From the NCBI GenBank assembly GCA_026388545.1, contig JAPLJS010000114.1, forward strand, positions 30,737 through 94,736: DNA of 64,000 bases, in the 5' to 3' direction. A program made the position numbers and the translations under genes. Below are positions 1-8,384 of the stretch, piece by piece. Position 1 is the stretch's first letter. Each line of letters starts with the position of its first letter. The DNA is from Deltaproteobacteria bacterium. Its GTDB lineage: Bacteria > Desulfobacterota > Syntrophia > Syntrophales > UBA2185. The notes under the pieces are model-generated. The model was not told the DNA's origin, did no database searches, and saw nothing but the letters and a program-made list of their open reading frames with translations.

Positions 1-42
1 CCCATCGCGACTAAGTTTCTATCAAGGGAGATGGTTGGGTGA
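1..42 (+). CDS. rplP: 50S ribosomal protein L16, C-terminal end (partial)
   Basis: Only the last 13 codons and a TGA stop are inside the window. The reading PIATKFLSREMVG matches the usual L16 tail (KLPI-TKF-), and L16 directly precedes L29 in the S10 operon. The stop overlaps the GTG start of rpmC in a GTGA arrangement, which suggests translational coupling. The gene body lies upstream of the window. Confidence 0.85.
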   Translation, partial: PIATKFLSREMVG

Positions 43-236
43 AGATTAAAGAGATAAAAGATATTGGTAACGATGAGTTAGTACAGAAAAATAAAGAGCT
101 TGTTGAGGAACTTTTCAAGCTTCGGCTGCAACATACGTCTGGACAGCTGGAATCTCCTGCCATGATGCGCTCTGTGCGAAAGAACATTGCGCGTATAAAG
201 ACGGTACTGAGGGAAAGGGAGGTTCAACAGACATGA
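39..236 (+). CDS. rpmC: 50S ribosomal protein L29
   Basis: A 65-residue protein of the L29 family, a small two-helix protein that sits at the polypeptide exit tunnel of the large subunit. The sequence has the family pattern: an N-terminal MKIKEIKD segment, a central ELFKLRLQHTSGQLE stretch and a basic RKNIARIKT helix. It starts with GTG, overlaps rplP upstream and overlaps rpsQ downstream by ATGA. The order rplP-rpmC-rpsQ is the classical S10 operon order, so the identification is secure. Confidence 0.97.
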   Translation: MKIKEIKDIGNDELVQKNKELVEELFKLRLQHTSGQLESPAMMRSVRKNIARIKTVLREREVQQT

Positions 237-490
237 GGGAGCGCAGTAATAAGAGAGTTATTAAAGGTGTGGTAGTCAGCAATAAGATGGACAAGACAAT
301 TGTTGTCCGTGCGCAGAGGCTGGTCAAGCATTCCGAGTTTCATAAGTATATAAGACGATATGTCAGGTATAAAGCCCACGATGAGGAAAATAGCTGTAAT
401 ATTGGTGATAAGGTACTCATCGTCGAATCGAAGCCATTGAGTAGGGAAAAGCGGTGGCGAATGCGTGCAATACTCGAAAGGGCCAAATAA
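233..490 (+). CDS. rpsQ: 30S ribosomal protein S17
   Basis: An 85-residue OB-fold protein that binds 16S rRNA early in small-subunit assembly. Family hallmarks are visible: KGVVVSNKMDKTIVV near residues 9-23, then KYIRRYVRYKAHDEENSCNIGD and the SRPLS-like segment (here SKPLSREKRW). Start ATG overlaps the rpmC stop. A 71-base gap follows before rplN, in which nothing besides ribosome-binding sequence is apparent. Confidence 0.97.
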   Translation: MRERSNKRVIKGVVVSNKMDKTIVVRAQRLVKHSEFHKYIRRYVRYKAHDEENSCNIGDKVLIVESKPLSREKRWRMRAILERAK

Positions 491-561
491 TTAAAAGCTG
501 AAAGCTAACAGGAAATATTCTGGTCAGTGAGAAAGATTACTGAACGGGGCAGGGTGATATC

Positions 562-930
562 ATGATTCAGATGCAGACTATCTTAAATGTGGCAGATAAT
601 TCAGGTGCAAAGAGAGTTGCATGCATTAAGGTTCTTGGCGGGTCGAAAAGAAGGTATGCAAGCGTTGGTGATATAATTGTCGTGTCTGTCAAGGAGGCAC
701 TTCCGAATTCGAAGGTCAAAAAAGGGGATGTTATGAAGGCGGTTGTCGTACGTACCGCAAAAGAAGTAAGGAGACCTGACGGATCGTACCTGAAATTTGA
801 CGATAATTCCGCTGTCCTGATAACTAATCAACTGGAACCTGTCGGGACGAGGATTTTTGGTCCGGTGGCTCGAGAGCTGCGGGCTAAACAGTTTATGAAG
901 ATCATTTCTCTTGCACCCGAGGTGTTATAA
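562..930 (+). CDS. rplN: 50S ribosomal protein L14
   Basis: A 122-residue protein, exactly the usual L14 length. It starts [17 protein letters not shown], the near-invariant L14 N-terminus, and ends [20 protein letters not shown] as expected. L14 contacts 16S rRNA through an intersubunit bridge and is the docking site for the silencing factor RsfS. It is the first gene of the classical spc operon, and no strong separate promoter was recognised upstream. Confidence 0.98.
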   Translation: MIQMQTILNVADNSGAKRVACIKVLGGSKRRYASVGDIIVVSVKEALPNSKVKKGDVMKAVVVRTAKEVRRPDGSYLKFDDNSAVLITNQLEPVGTRIFGPVARELRAKQFMKIISLAPEVL

Positions 931-953
931 CGGGAGAGAGTGGGGTATAGGAA

Positions 954-1274
954 ATGCAGGGCAAACGACTGAAAAAAGGCGATATGGTGAAAGTTATAGC
1001 CGGTAAAGAAAAGGGAAAAACCGGTAAGGTTATGAAGATAGTGAGCGATAAAGACCAGGTGGTTGTCGAGAAGCTGAACTTCATTAAGAGGCATAAAAAG
1101 CCGGATGCGAAGGGGAAAGGGGGAATTGTTGAGAAAGAAGGGCCGATCAACATCTCTAATGTAATGTTCCTTTGCAACAAGTGCGATACAGGTGTCAGGG
1201 TGGGATACAAAATCCTGGAAGATGGAGGAAAGTCCCGAGTTTGTAAAAAATGCAACGAGATATTGGATACATAG
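954..1274 (+). CDS. rplX: 50S ribosomal protein L24, zinc-ribbon-like form
   Basis: A 106-residue L24 with an N-terminal KOW motif ([20 protein letters not shown]) that initiates 23S rRNA folding. The C-terminal third carries two CxxC pairs (CNKC near residue 80 and CKKC near residue 99). This suggests zinc binding, a variant found in several bacterial lineages and absent from E. coli L24. It lies between rplN and rplE as expected in the spc operon. Confidence 0.97.
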   Translation: MQGKRLKKGDMVKVIAGKEKGKTGKVMKIVSDKDQVVVEKLNFIKRHKKPDAKGKGGIVEKEGPINISNVMFLCNKCDTGVRVGYKILEDGGKSRVCKKCNEILDT

Positions 1275-1285
1275 GTCAAGAAAAA

Positions 1286-1825
1286 ATGGCTAGGCTGAGA
1301 GATTATTATATAAAAGAGGTTGTACCCGCGTTAATTAAGGAGTTTAATTATAAAAACCGCATGCAGGTACCGAAACTTGAAAAAATTGTGGTAAACATGG
1401 GCGTTGGTGAGGCGATTCAGAATATAAAAGCCCTTGATAGTGCAGTTGCAGATCTCTCCATGATCGTCGGGCAGAAACCTGTGATAACAAAGGCGAAAAA
1501 GTCAATTGCCACATTTAAGCTTCGGCAGGGAATGTCTATAGGATGTCGGGTTACTCTGCGGGGAGACAGGATGTATGAGTTTTTTGACAGACTTGTGAAC
1601 GTTGCTTTTCCAAGGGTCCGTGATTTCAGGGGAATATCGCCGAAATCGTTTGATGGGAGAGGGAATTTCGCTGTTGGATTGAAGGAACAGATCATCTTCC
1701 CTGAGATAGATTATGACAAGATTGATAAGATAAGAGGAATGAATATTGTAATCGCAACATCGGCTAAGACGGACGATGAAGCGAGGCAACTTCTGAAGCT
1801 CATGGGTGTAGCGTTCAGAAATTGA
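1286..1825 (+). CDS. rplE: 50S ribosomal protein L5
   Basis: A 179-residue L5, which binds 5S rRNA in the central protuberance. An in-frame ATG exists 36 bases upstream inside rplX, but [20 protein letters not shown] starting at 1286 matches the family N-terminus and gives the standard length. Conserved segments include [19 protein letters not shown] and the [18 protein letters not shown] stretch. It is spaced 11 bases from the rplX stop. Confidence 0.97.
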   Translation: MARLRDYYIKEVVPALIKEFNYKNRMQVPKLEKIVVNMGVGEAIQNIKALDSAVADLSMIVGQKPVITKAKKSIATFKLRQGMSIGCRVTLRGDRMYEFFDRLVNVAFPRVRDFRGISPKSFDGRGNFAVGLKEQIIFPEIDYDKIDKIRGMNIVIATSAKTDDEARQLLKLMGVAFRN

Positions 1826-1859
1826 TACGGAAAACGGAAAAATATTTGGAGGAATACGT

Positions 1860-2045
1860 GTGGCAAAGAAATCCCTGATTGCAAAAGCGAAAAGGAATCC
1901 AAAATTTTCAGTGAGGGTTTATAACCGTTGTCCCCTTTGCGGGAGGCCGAGAGCTTACTATAGAAAATTTGATATGTGTAGAATATGTCTGAGAACCCTC
2001 GCCCTAAGGGGTGAACTTCCCGGAGTTATTAAGTCGAGCTGGTAA
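1860..2045 (+). CDS. rpsZ: 30S ribosomal protein S14, zinc-binding type Z
   Basis: A 61-residue short form of S14. Four cysteines (C24, C27, C40, C43) form the zinc site of the C+ type, and the tail [13 protein letters not shown] is the family signature. Start is GTG at 1860, preceded by a strong GGAGG. The cysteine-free long form of E. coli is about 100 residues, so this is clearly the Zn-dependent paralogue. It could also be labelled rpsN. Confidence 0.96.
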   Translation: MAKKSLIAKAKRNPKFSVRVYNRCPLCGRPRAYYRKFDMCRICLRTLALRGELPGVIKSSW

Positions 2046-2065
2046 TTTTTTATAAGGAGTAATAT

Positions 2066-2467
2066 ATGGGGATGACAGATCCTATTGCTGATATGTTGAC
2101 AAGAATTCGTAATGCCAACAGGGTACGATTTAAAAGTGTGGATGTCTTATTGTCCCGGATTAGTCTCAATATTGCCAAAGTCTTGAAAAAATCGGGATAC
2201 ATCAGCGGGTATGATATAAAGAAAGATGCACGTGGACATCAGGTATTGAAGATATACCTTAAATATGCTGACGCGAAGAAGTCAGTCCTTACCGGTATTC
2301 AAAGGATCAGTAAACCTGGAAGAAGGGTTTATGTGAAAGGTGAAAAGATCCCGAAGGTATTAAATGGTTATGGTATCGCTATCCTTTCCACATCGAAGGG
2401 AGTATTGACAGATAAAGAAGCGAGTGAGTCGAAGGTGGGTGGCGAAATTCTCTGCAATGTTTGGTAG
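2066..2467 (+). CDS. rpsH: 30S ribosomal protein S8
   Basis: A 133-residue S8. The N-terminus TDPIADMLTRIRNA and the C-terminus GYGIAILSTSKGVLTDKEA-x-GGEILCNVW are diagnostic. S8 binds helix 21 of 16S rRNA and in E. coli also represses the spc operon by binding its mRNA near rplE. Whether that regulation exists here was not determined. Start ATG at 2066 follows AAGGAG. Confidence 0.98.
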   Translation: MGMTDPIADMLTRIRNANRVRFKSVDVLLSRISLNIAKVLKKSGYISGYDIKKDARGHQVLKIYLKYADAKKSVLTGIQRISKPGRRVYVKGEKIPKVLNGYGIAILSTSKGVLTDKEASESKVGGEILCNVW

Positions 2468-2511
2468 AGAAATTATTGAACGTGGTTACTTAGTCTCTGG
2501 AGATTTATTCA

Positions 2512-3051
2512 ATGTCAAGAATCGGTAAGAAACCCATTGCAATTCCTGAAGGGGTGAGTATAAGTCAGGACAAATCGACCATTAAGGTTCAGGGCCCCAA
2601 GGGGAATCTGTCTTTGGAAATACCCCACGGCATCGAGGTTACGGTTAATAATGGGGCTATAGAGGTGAAGACGCTTTCTGAGAGCAGAAAAGAAAAAGCG
2701 TATCATGGTCTTGTGAGGACACTGACGGCAAATATGGTGATGGGTGTTAGTGTTGGCTTTCAGAAGAGTCTTGAACTGTCCGGTATTGGATACCGCGCGG
2801 AGAGAATAGACGACATCCTCAAGTTGCTTCTGGGATATTCCAGTCCCGTAGAATTCAAGATTCCTCAGGGAATAGATGTAAAGGTTGATAAACAGGTGAA
2901 TGTTGTCGTCACCGGCATTGATAAGCAACTTGTGGGGAGAGTTGCCGCCGAAATAAGGGACTTGAAAAAACCGGAACCTTACAAGGGAAAAGGGATACGG
3001 TATGCTGGTGAAAAGGTAAGAAGGAAAGTAGGTAAGTCCGTTGGTGCTTAA
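2512..3051 (+). CDS. rplF: 50S ribosomal protein L6
   Basis: A 179-residue L6 with the two tandem homologous domains of the family. It starts MSRIGKKPI, has VQGPKGNLS near residue 30, and ends with the conserved PEPYKGKGIRYAGEKVRRKVGKS. L6 lies near the sarcin-ricin loop of 23S rRNA. It is in normal spc order after rpsH. A long open frame on the opposite strand is a shadow of this gene. Confidence 0.98.
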   Translation: MSRIGKKPIAIPEGVSISQDKSTIKVQGPKGNLSLEIPHGIEVTVNNGAIEVKTLSESRKEKAYHGLVRTLTANMVMGVSVGFQKSLELSGIGYRAERIDDILKLLLGYSSPVEFKIPQGIDVKVDKQVNVVVTGIDKQLVGRVAAEIRDLKKPEPYKGKGIRYAGEKVRRKVGKSVGA

Positions 3052-3105
3052 ATCATTTAAAAGCGTGGTGAACGGCATAGTACTGAACGTATAAGGGGTA
3101 AAGCA

Positions 3106-3471
3106 TTGGCATCGAAGAAAATAGAAAAGATTAGGATTAAACGTAAAAAGAGGGTAAGAGGGAAAATATACGGTACGGAGACGAGGCCGCGTCTTTCTTT
3201 GTTCAGAAGTGCTCAACATATATATGTTCAGGCCATTGCAGATGACGTTGGGAGGACACTGGCTGAAGCCTCAACTCTGAGTAAAGAAATAAAGGGCACC
3301 CTTGATGGATTAAAGAAAGTTGATGCAGCGAAGGAAGTTGGGAAGCTTGTTTCGGAAAAATTGAAGGCCATAGGTATCGAACACGTTGTCTTTGACAGAG
3401 GAAGGTACCTCTACCACGGGCGTGTTGAAGCGCTTGCTCATGCAGCCAGGGAGTCAGGGTTAAAGTTTTAG
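3106..3471 (+). CDS. rplR: 50S ribosomal protein L18
   Basis: A 121-residue L18, which binds 5S rRNA with L5. The pattern [26 protein letters not shown] and the C-terminal [28 protein letters not shown] identify it. Translation appears to start at TTG 3106, preceded by AAGGGG. TTG and GTG starts recur through this operon (rplR, rpsE, secY, rpsD, rpmD). Confidence 0.97.
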   Translation: MASKKIEKIRIKRKKRVRGKIYGTETRPRLSLFRSAQHIYVQAIADDVGRTLAEASTLSKEIKGTLDGLKKVDAAKEVGKLVSEKLKAIGIEHVVFDRGRYLYHGRVEALAHAARESGLKF

Positions 3472-3501
3472 ATTTTTAGGCTCAATACTTGAAGGGAACG
3501 G

Positions 3502-3996
3502 TTGTTGAATAAAGATATGGAAGAATTAGAACTTCTTGACAGAGTAATAGCGATTAACAGAACTGCTAAAGTTGTTAAAGGCGGGCGAAGGTTCAGGTTC
3601 AGTGCGATAGTTGTTGTAGGCGACGGAAAAGGATCTGTGGGGGCCGGTCTCGGAAAGGCCCATGAAGTTCCGGAGGCGATTAGAAAGGGCATGGAAAAGG
3701 CCAAGAAGAGCATGATCAAGGTTGCTCTTTCTAATAGAACGGTTCCCTATGAGGTCATTGGGAAATTTGGTGCAGGGAGAGTTCTCCTAAAGCCTGCTTC
3801 CGAAGGAACTGGTCTCATTGCGGGAGGAGCTGTAAGAGCGGTTCTTGAAGTTGCGGGAGTCCATAACATATTGACAAAATGTTTAGGTTCGCACAATCCA
3901 CATAACCTGGTCAAGGCTACTATCGATGGTTTGTGTCAATTGAAAGACCCGGCGGAAATATCATCAATGAGAGGGAAAAGTAGCTCTGAAAATTGA
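3502..3996 (+). CDS. rpsE: 30S ribosomal protein S5
   Basis: A 164-residue S5, a decoding-fidelity protein at the back of the 30S head/body junction. The N-terminal double-stranded RNA-binding domain has [21 protein letters not shown], and the C-terminal domain has the [25 protein letters not shown] segment. Start is one of two adjacent TTG codons (3502 or 3505) after GAAGGGA. The first gives the listed coordinates. Confidence 0.97.
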   Translation: MLNKDMEELELLDRVIAINRTAKVVKGGRRFRFSAIVVVGDGKGSVGAGLGKAHEVPEAIRKGMEKAKKSMIKVALSNRTVPYEVIGKFGAGRVLLKPASEGTGLIAGGAVRAVLEVAGVHNILTKCLGSHNPHNLVKATIDGLCQLKDPAEISSMRGKSSSEN

Positions 3997-4002
3997 TTGC
4001 CT

Positions 4003-4044
4003 CGTAAAAAGTCGTAACCACCGCTAATAATGGACTTTTTTGCG
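4003..4044. repeat. Imperfect inverted repeat in the rpsE-rpmD gap
   Basis: The arms AAAAAGTC (4006-4013) and GACTTTTT (4033-4040) are exactly complementary. They are flanked by CGT and GCG-type ends and separated by 19 bases. The motif resembles small dispersed hairpin elements containing CGTAAAAAGTC that I associate with Desulfobacterota genomes, but that is from memory and was not searched. It would be transcribed within the operon mRNA. Confidence 0.5.
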
Positions 4045-4085
4045 AAGTCGTCAAATTCAGCATGTGCTATAGTGAGGAGTAAGTC

Positions 4086-4283
4086 GTGGAGAAAAAGCTT
4101 AAGATAACGCTGGTGAAAAGTTATATAGGCAGGCCACAGAAGCAACGGCAGGTACTTCGCGGGATGGGGCTGGGAAAATTGAACAGGACCGTTCTGCTCA
4201 AGGATACACCTGAAATTCGGGGCATGGTTAGTAAGGTCAGTCATCTGGTGTTCATGGAAGAGGTTGAGGGGATCAAGGAATGA
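4086..4283 (+). CDS. rpmD: 50S ribosomal protein L30
   Basis: A 65-residue L30. The pattern [33 protein letters not shown] is the usual alpha-beta core, with the GLxKxNxTV signature. Start is GTG at 4086 with GAGGAG upstream. The stop overlaps the rplO start by ATGA, so L30 and L15 are probably coupled. L30 is absent from many lineages, so its presence is mildly informative. Confidence 0.96.
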   Translation: MEKKLKITLVKSYIGRPQKQRQVLRGMGLGKLNRTVLLKDTPEIRGMVSKVSHLVFMEEVEGIKE

Positions 4284-4723
4284 ATTTAGGCACATTAAAA
4301 CCGCCAGAGGGTTCAAGGAAAAAGAAAAAAAGGGTTGGCCGGGGTGATGGATCTGGACATGGAGGCACATCCTGCAAGGGACATAAAGGTCAGAATGCCC
4401 GTTCAGGTGGAGGAGTCAGACCTGGATTTGAGGGGGGACAGATGCCCCTTTCAAGAAGGTTGCCAAAAAGAGGATTTCGCAATCCCTTCCGTAGGGAGAT
4501 TGTTATCGTCAATATAGAGCAGTTGAAGAAATTCCCCGAGGGTTCTCTCATTGATAAAGATTCCCTCATAAGTTCTGGGCTGATAAAGAGAAAAGGGGAC
4601 ACTATCAAAGTATTGGGCAAGGGAGACATAGATTATCCTCTGTCAATAAAGGTTGACATGATAAGTCGTGGAGCAAAAGAAAAGATAGTGAACGCCGGCG
4701 GTTCGATCATAGAGGTTATTTGA
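4280..4723 (+). CDS. rplO: 50S ribosomal protein L15
   Basis: A 147-residue L15. The glycine- and lysine-rich N-terminal extension ([21 protein letters not shown]) threads into 23S rRNA, and the later [19 protein letters not shown] block is diagnostic. It lies between rpmD and secY as in most bacteria. The stop at 4723 almost abuts the TTG start of secY. Confidence 0.97.
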   Translation: MNLGTLKPPEGSRKKKKRVGRGDGSGHGGTSCKGHKGQNARSGGGVRPGFEGGQMPLSRRLPKRGFRNPFRREIVIVNIEQLKKFPEGSLIDKDSLISSGLIKRKGDTIKVLGKGDIDYPLSIKVDMISRGAKEKIVNAGGSIIEVI

Positions 4724-4724
4724 T

Positions 4725-6032
4725 TTGCTCGATGGCTTAAAAAATATCGCGAAGATTCCGGAGCTTCAGAGGAGAATCCTTTATTCGTTCCTCCTTTTAG
4801 CTGTTTATCGGATAGGTGCACATGTGCCCACGCCCGGTATCGATACGGCAGCCTTGGCTGCTTATTTTGAACAGGCGAAGAACTCATTACTGGGATTTTT
4901 TGATATGTTTGCCGGCGGGGCTCTTTCCAATCTATCAGTCTTTGCTCTCGGTATCATGCCCTATATCAGCGCCTCCATTATTCTTCAGCTCCTGACTATT
5001 GCTATTCCCCATCTCGAAAGACTTTCCAAGGAAGGTGAAGCGGGGAGAAGAAAAATAACTCAGTATACGCGTTACGGGACGGTGGTTTTAAGTCTCATTC
5101 AGGGTTTCGGTATTTCCGTTGGACTGGAAAATATGGCCGGACCTACAGGGGTTTCCATTGTCATGGAACCCGGCTGGAGCTTTCGTCTGATGACCGTGAT
5201 TACATTAACGGCAGGCACAGCATTCATCATGTGGCTGGGAGAACAGATTACGGAAAAAGGTATAGGTAATGGAATATCGCTGATAATCTTTGCCGGTATC
5301 GTGTGCAGGGGACCCGCAGCGATCTATCAGACATTCACACTCCTTTCTGCAGGTGAGATGGGTATTTTTTTCATCGTGATTCTTATTGTCATGATGGTTG
5401 CCGTCGTAGGAATAATTGTTTTTGTTGAGAGTGGTCAAAGGAGAATACCTGTACAATATGCAAAACGGGTTGTCGGAAGAAAGATGTACGGTGGACAGAC
5501 GACTCATTTGCCCTTGAAGGTCAATACTGCAGGGGTTATCCCTCCGATATTTGCGTCCTCAATTATAATGTTTCCGGCTACGATCGCTAACTTCATTGAT
5601 CATCCATGGATGAAGGTAGTTTCGGATGCCTTGATTCCGGGAAAGATGATTTACGAGTCGCTCTATGTCGTCTTCATCGTATTTTTCTGTTATTTTTATA
5701 CGGCGGTAGTCTTTAATCCTACGGATGTTGCGGATAACATGAAAAAATATGGTGGATATGTTCCCGGGATAAGGCCTGGTAAAAAAACAGCGGACTATGT
5801 TGATGACGTCTTATCAAAACTGACCTTTAGTGGAGCTATATACGTATCGGCTGTTTGTGTCCTTCCCAGTATACTGATAAGTTCTTTTAATGTACCCTTT
5901 TATTTTGGCGGGACAGCACTCTTGATTGTGGTTGGTGTTGCTCTTGACACGGCAGGTCAGATAGAAACCCATTTGTTGACGAGACAATATGAGGGGTTTA
6001 TGAAGAAGGGTCGCATTGCAAAAAGGCGTTAA
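4725..6032 (+). CDS. secY: Preprotein translocase subunit SecY
   Basis: A 435-residue polytopic membrane protein forming the SecYEG channel for protein export and membrane insertion. About ten hydrophobic segments are visible. Family marks include RIGAHVPTPGID near the first segment, GGALSNLSVFALGIMPYI (plug region), the FVESGQRRIPVQYAKR cytoplasmic loop and the ADNMKKYGGYVPGIRPG loop. Start is TTG at 4725, one base after the rplO stop, so translation is likely coupled. In many bacteria adk follows secY, but here map follows directly. Confidence 0.98.
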   Translation: MLDGLKNIAKIPELQRRILYSFLLLAVYRIGAHVPTPGIDTAALAAYFEQAKNSLLGFFDMFAGGALSNLSVFALGIMPYISASIILQLLTIAIPHLERLSKEGEAGRRKITQYTRYGTVVLSLIQGFGISVGLENMAGPTGVSIVMEPGWSFRLMTVITLTAGTAFIMWLGEQITEKGIGNGISLIIFAGIVCRGPAAIYQTFTLLSAGEMGIFFIVILIVMMVAVVGIIVFVESGQRRIPVQYAKRVVGRKMYGGQTTHLPLKVNTAGVIPPIFASSIIMFPATIANFIDHPWMKVVSDALIPGKMIYESLYVVFIVFFCYFYTAVVFNPTDVADNMKKYGGYVPGIRPGKKTADYVDDVLSKLTFSGAIYVSAVCVLPSILISSFNVPFYFGGTALLIVVGVALDTAGQIETHLLTRQYEGFMKKGRIAKRR

Positions 6033-6051
6033 TAATACTATATTGAGTAGT

Positions 6052-6801
6052 ATGATTATCCTGAAACTGCCAGAAGAAATTGAAAAAATGAGAGCGAGCA
6101 ACTACATTGTTGCTGAGATATTAAGTATACTGAAGGAAAAGGTTAAAGCTGGCATATCCACCGATGAACTGGACAGGTGTTCGGAAGAGCTTGTGCGAAA
6201 GAGGGGGGCGGTACCGGCATTTAAGGGGTACATGGGTTATCCTTATTCCCTGTGCATATCAGTTAATTCGGAAGTCGTTCATGGATTGCCTTCAAACAGG
6301 GTTTTAGTTGAGGGGGATATTGTGAGCCTTGATTTTGGGGCATATTATAAGGGATACTATGGTGATGCCGCTATAACGGTTCCTGTAGGTGACATTTCTG
6401 AGGAGGCGGCAAGGTTGATTCACATTACTGAACAGGGACTTTACCATGGCATCAGGGAGGCGAAAGCCGGGAATCGCCTTGGTGATATATCGGTTGCTGT
6501 TCAGAATTGCGTCGAGGAGGCCGGATTTTCCGTCGTAAGAGATTTTGTGGGTCATGGGATTGGGAAAAAACTTCATGAGGAGCCACAAATACCGAATTAC
6601 GGGAAAAGAGGGAGAGGAATAGAATTAAAGGCCGGTATGGTTTTGGCTATCGAGCCGATGGTCAATGAAGGGACGTACAAGGTCAAAGTTACTGATAACG
6701 GCTGGACGGTTGTGACAGAAGATGGAAAATTATCAGCCCACTTTGAACATTCTATTGCTATTACCAAGGACGGCCCGGATATCCTCAGCATGCCGCATTG
6801 A
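6052..6801 (+). CDS. map: Methionine aminopeptidase, type I
   Basis: Removes the initiator methionine from nascent proteins. The 249-residue protein shows the pita-bread fold ligands: SLDFGAYYKGYYGDAA (two Asp), HGIGKKLHEEP (His), AIEPM (Glu) and FEHS (Glu). I chose ATG 6052 because MIILKLPEEIEKMR matches the family N-terminus. A TTG at 6016 inside the end of secY has a better-spaced GAAGGG and would add 12 residues, so the start is not certain. It sits between secY and infA. Confidence 0.96.
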   Translation: MIILKLPEEIEKMRASNYIVAEILSILKEKVKAGISTDELDRCSEELVRKRGAVPAFKGYMGYPYSLCISVNSEVVHGLPSNRVLVEGDIVSLDFGAYYKGYYGDAAITVPVGDISEEAARLIHITEQGLYHGIREAKAGNRLGDISVAVQNCVEEAGFSVVRDFVGHGIGKKLHEEPQIPNYGKRGRGIELKAGMVLAIEPMVNEGTYKVKVTDNGWTVVTEDGKLSAHFEHSIAITKDGPDILSMPH

Positions 6802-6812
6802 AAGGGGTAATA

Positions 6813-6869
6813 ATGAATCGGGATTTTAGAAAAACGTTTTTTTCAAATGTCTCGAATCATACAGAATGA
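6813..6869 (+). CDS. Possible 18-codon leader ORF between map and infA
   Basis: A short frame, MNRDFRKTFFSNVSNHTE, begins at ATG 6813 directly after a strong AAAGGGG ribosome-binding site. I see no family. Other bacteria often carry a small KOW-domain gene at this position, so this could be a remnant, a leader peptide or chance. The rest of the 210-base map-infA gap holds a short palindrome (6909-6924) and no other gene. Confidence 0.2.
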   Translation: MNRDFRKTFFSNVSNHTE

Positions 6870-7011
6870 TAAAGACGATAGTCGGGAAGTAAAGCTACCG
6901 TAGAGATAGGCAAAGCTCTTTGCCAAGAAAACTGTTATGGTGGTAGCGCTTGCTGTTTACGCTCCACGTTAATTGTTTGAGAAGTTTAGTAATGAATTGA
7001 GATAGGTTGTT

Positions 7012-7230
7012 ATGGCAAAAGAGGAACCAATCGAGGTTGAAGGTAAAGTTGTTGAAACTTTGCCAAATGCAATGTTCCGAGTTGAGCTTGAAAATGGACA
7101 CCGAGTGCTCGCCCATATTTCGGGGAAGATGCGGATGCATTTTATCAAGATATTGCCGGGTGACAAGGTTACCGTTGAGCTTTCTCCCTATGATTTGACG
7201 AGGGGCAGGATCATATACCGGACAAAATAA
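7012..7230 (+). CDS. infA: Translation initiation factor IF-1
   Basis: A 72-residue OB-fold protein that occupies the 30S A site during initiation. It has the standard [13 protein letters not shown] start and the [23 protein letters not shown] core with the closing LTRGRIIYR. The length is exactly typical. Its location between map and rpmJ is common in bacteria outside the gamma-proteobacteria. Confidence 0.98.
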   Translation: MAKEEPIEVEGKVVETLPNAMFRVELENGHRVLAHISGKMRMHFIKILPGDKVTVELSPYDLTRGRIIYRTK

Positions 7231-7291
7231 ATCAGCAAAATAGTGTGCATTAAGCGATATCTATAACGCGCCGCTTCACAATAGATAGTTT

Positions 7292-7317
7292 GGTGTGTTA
7301 CGGTTCGCTGACGCACC
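7292..7317. repeat. REP-like palindrome between infA and rpmJ
   Basis: GGTGTGTTACG (7292-7302) and GCTGACGCACC (7307-7317) form an imperfect hairpin. It closely resembles the widespread dispersed palindrome GGTGCGTTACG...CTAACGCACC. It lies within the 106-base infA-rpmJ spacer of the ribosomal operon, where it would form a stem in the mRNA. Confidence 0.6.
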
Positions 7318-7336
7318 CTGTTAAGGAGTAAGAATC

Positions 7337-7450
7337 GTGAAAGTGCGGTCTTCTGTAAAAAAGATTTGTGATAAATGTAAAATTATCAAAAGGCGCGGCG
7401 TGTTGAGGGTTATTTGTGAGAATCCAAAACACAAACAGCGACAAGGGTAA
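7337..7450 (+). CDS. rpmJ: 50S ribosomal protein L36, zinc-binding
   Basis: A 37-residue protein read directly from the sequence, starting GTG at 7337 after AAGGAG. It reads [15 protein letters not shown] and ends [11 protein letters not shown]. The zinc ligands C11, C14, C27 and H32 are all present, so it is the C+ form. L36 helps organise 23S rRNA late in assembly. Its position between infA and rpsM is canonical. Confidence 0.97.
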   Translation: MKVRSSVKKICDKCKIIKRRGVLRVICENPKHKQRQG

Positions 7451-7487
7451 ATAAGACGAGAGTGCTTTATTATCAGGAGGTTATCAG

Positions 7488-7856
7488 GTGGCAAGAATTG
7501 CAGGCGTGGATTTACCAAAAAACAAAAGAATGGAAATTGCGTTAACGTACATATATGGAATTGGAAGGAGTAAATCGCGAGATATCCTTGAAAAAGCCGG
7601 CGTCAGTTTCGATAAAAAAACAGATAATATTGCCGATTCGGAAATAACCTCCATAAGAAATATTATCGATAAGGAACTTAAGGTTGAAGGTGATTTAAGG
7701 CGGGATGTGTCTATGGCAGTGAAGCGACTGATGGATCTCGGTGCTTATCGTGGATTAAGACACAGAAAAGGACTTCCTGTCAGAGGTCAGAGAACGAGTA
7801 CGAACGCGCGGACGAGGAAAGGACCGAGACGGTCAATTGCCGGTAAGAAGAAATAA
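7488..7856 (+). CDS. rpsM: 30S ribosomal protein S13
   Basis: A 122-residue S13, located in the 30S head and contacting P-site tRNA through its basic tail. [14 protein letters not shown], the [10 protein letters not shown] helix-turn-helix-like element and [29 protein letters not shown] ending are present. Start is GTG at 7488 after a strong CAGGAGG. It opens the alpha operon segment. Confidence 0.98.
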   Translation: MARIAGVDLPKNKRMEIALTYIYGIGRSKSRDILEKAGVSFDKKTDNIADSEITSIRNIIDKELKVEGDLRRDVSMAVKRLMDLGAYRGLRHRKGLPVRGQRTSTNARTRKGPRRSIAGKKK

Positions 7857-7878
7857 AGAGTGCTGATCCGGAGGAGAA

Positions 7879-8271
7879 ATGGCAAAACAAGCAAGGAAAA
7901 CGGGAAAAAAAAAGGAAAAAAAGAACATTCCTGAAGGAGTTGTACACATTCAATCTACCTTTAATAATACGATTATTACAATCACAGATCTCAGTGGCAA
8001 TGTAGTCGCCTGGTCTTCTTCTGGGACACAGGGATTTAAAGGTTCGAGAAAAAGCACACCTTTTGCGGCACAGGTGGCGGCCGAGGATGCAGTGAAGAAG
8101 GCGAAGGAAAATGGGATGAGGCGGGTTCAAGTATATGTAAAGGGGCCTGGTTCAGGCCGGGAGTCTGCATTAAGATCTCTTCAGGTCGCCGGGCTAAGCA
8201 TCAGTCTTATAAGGGATGTTACACCGATTCCCCATAATGGGTGCCGTCCTCCGAAGAGAAGAAGAGTATAG
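7879..8271 (+). CDS. rpsK: 30S ribosomal protein S11
   Basis: A 130-residue S11 of the 30S platform. [18 protein letters not shown] and the [15 protein letters not shown] end are family signatures. Start ATG at 7879 follows GGAGGAG. A 113-base AT-rich gap follows before rpsD, with no gene seen in it. Confidence 0.98.
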   Translation: MAKQARKTGKKKEKKNIPEGVVHIQSTFNNTIITITDLSGNVVAWSSSGTQGFKGSRKSTPFAAQVAAEDAVKKAKENGMRRVQVYVKGPGSGRESALRSLQVAGLSISLIRDVTPIPHNGCRPPKRRRV

Positions 8272-8384
8272 AGAGAGCGACACGAAACTAAAGCATAAAC
8301 AGTATCCAAATCCAAATGTCCAAGAATTTTAAGTTTCGATATGAGGATTGAGAATTTTGAATATTAAATAAGGGGAGGTTTTTT

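Noticed and set aside
2515..3219. Long minus-strand open frame (234 codons)
   Set aside because: It lies opposite rplF and the start of rplR, both certain genes, and its translation has no family-like pattern.
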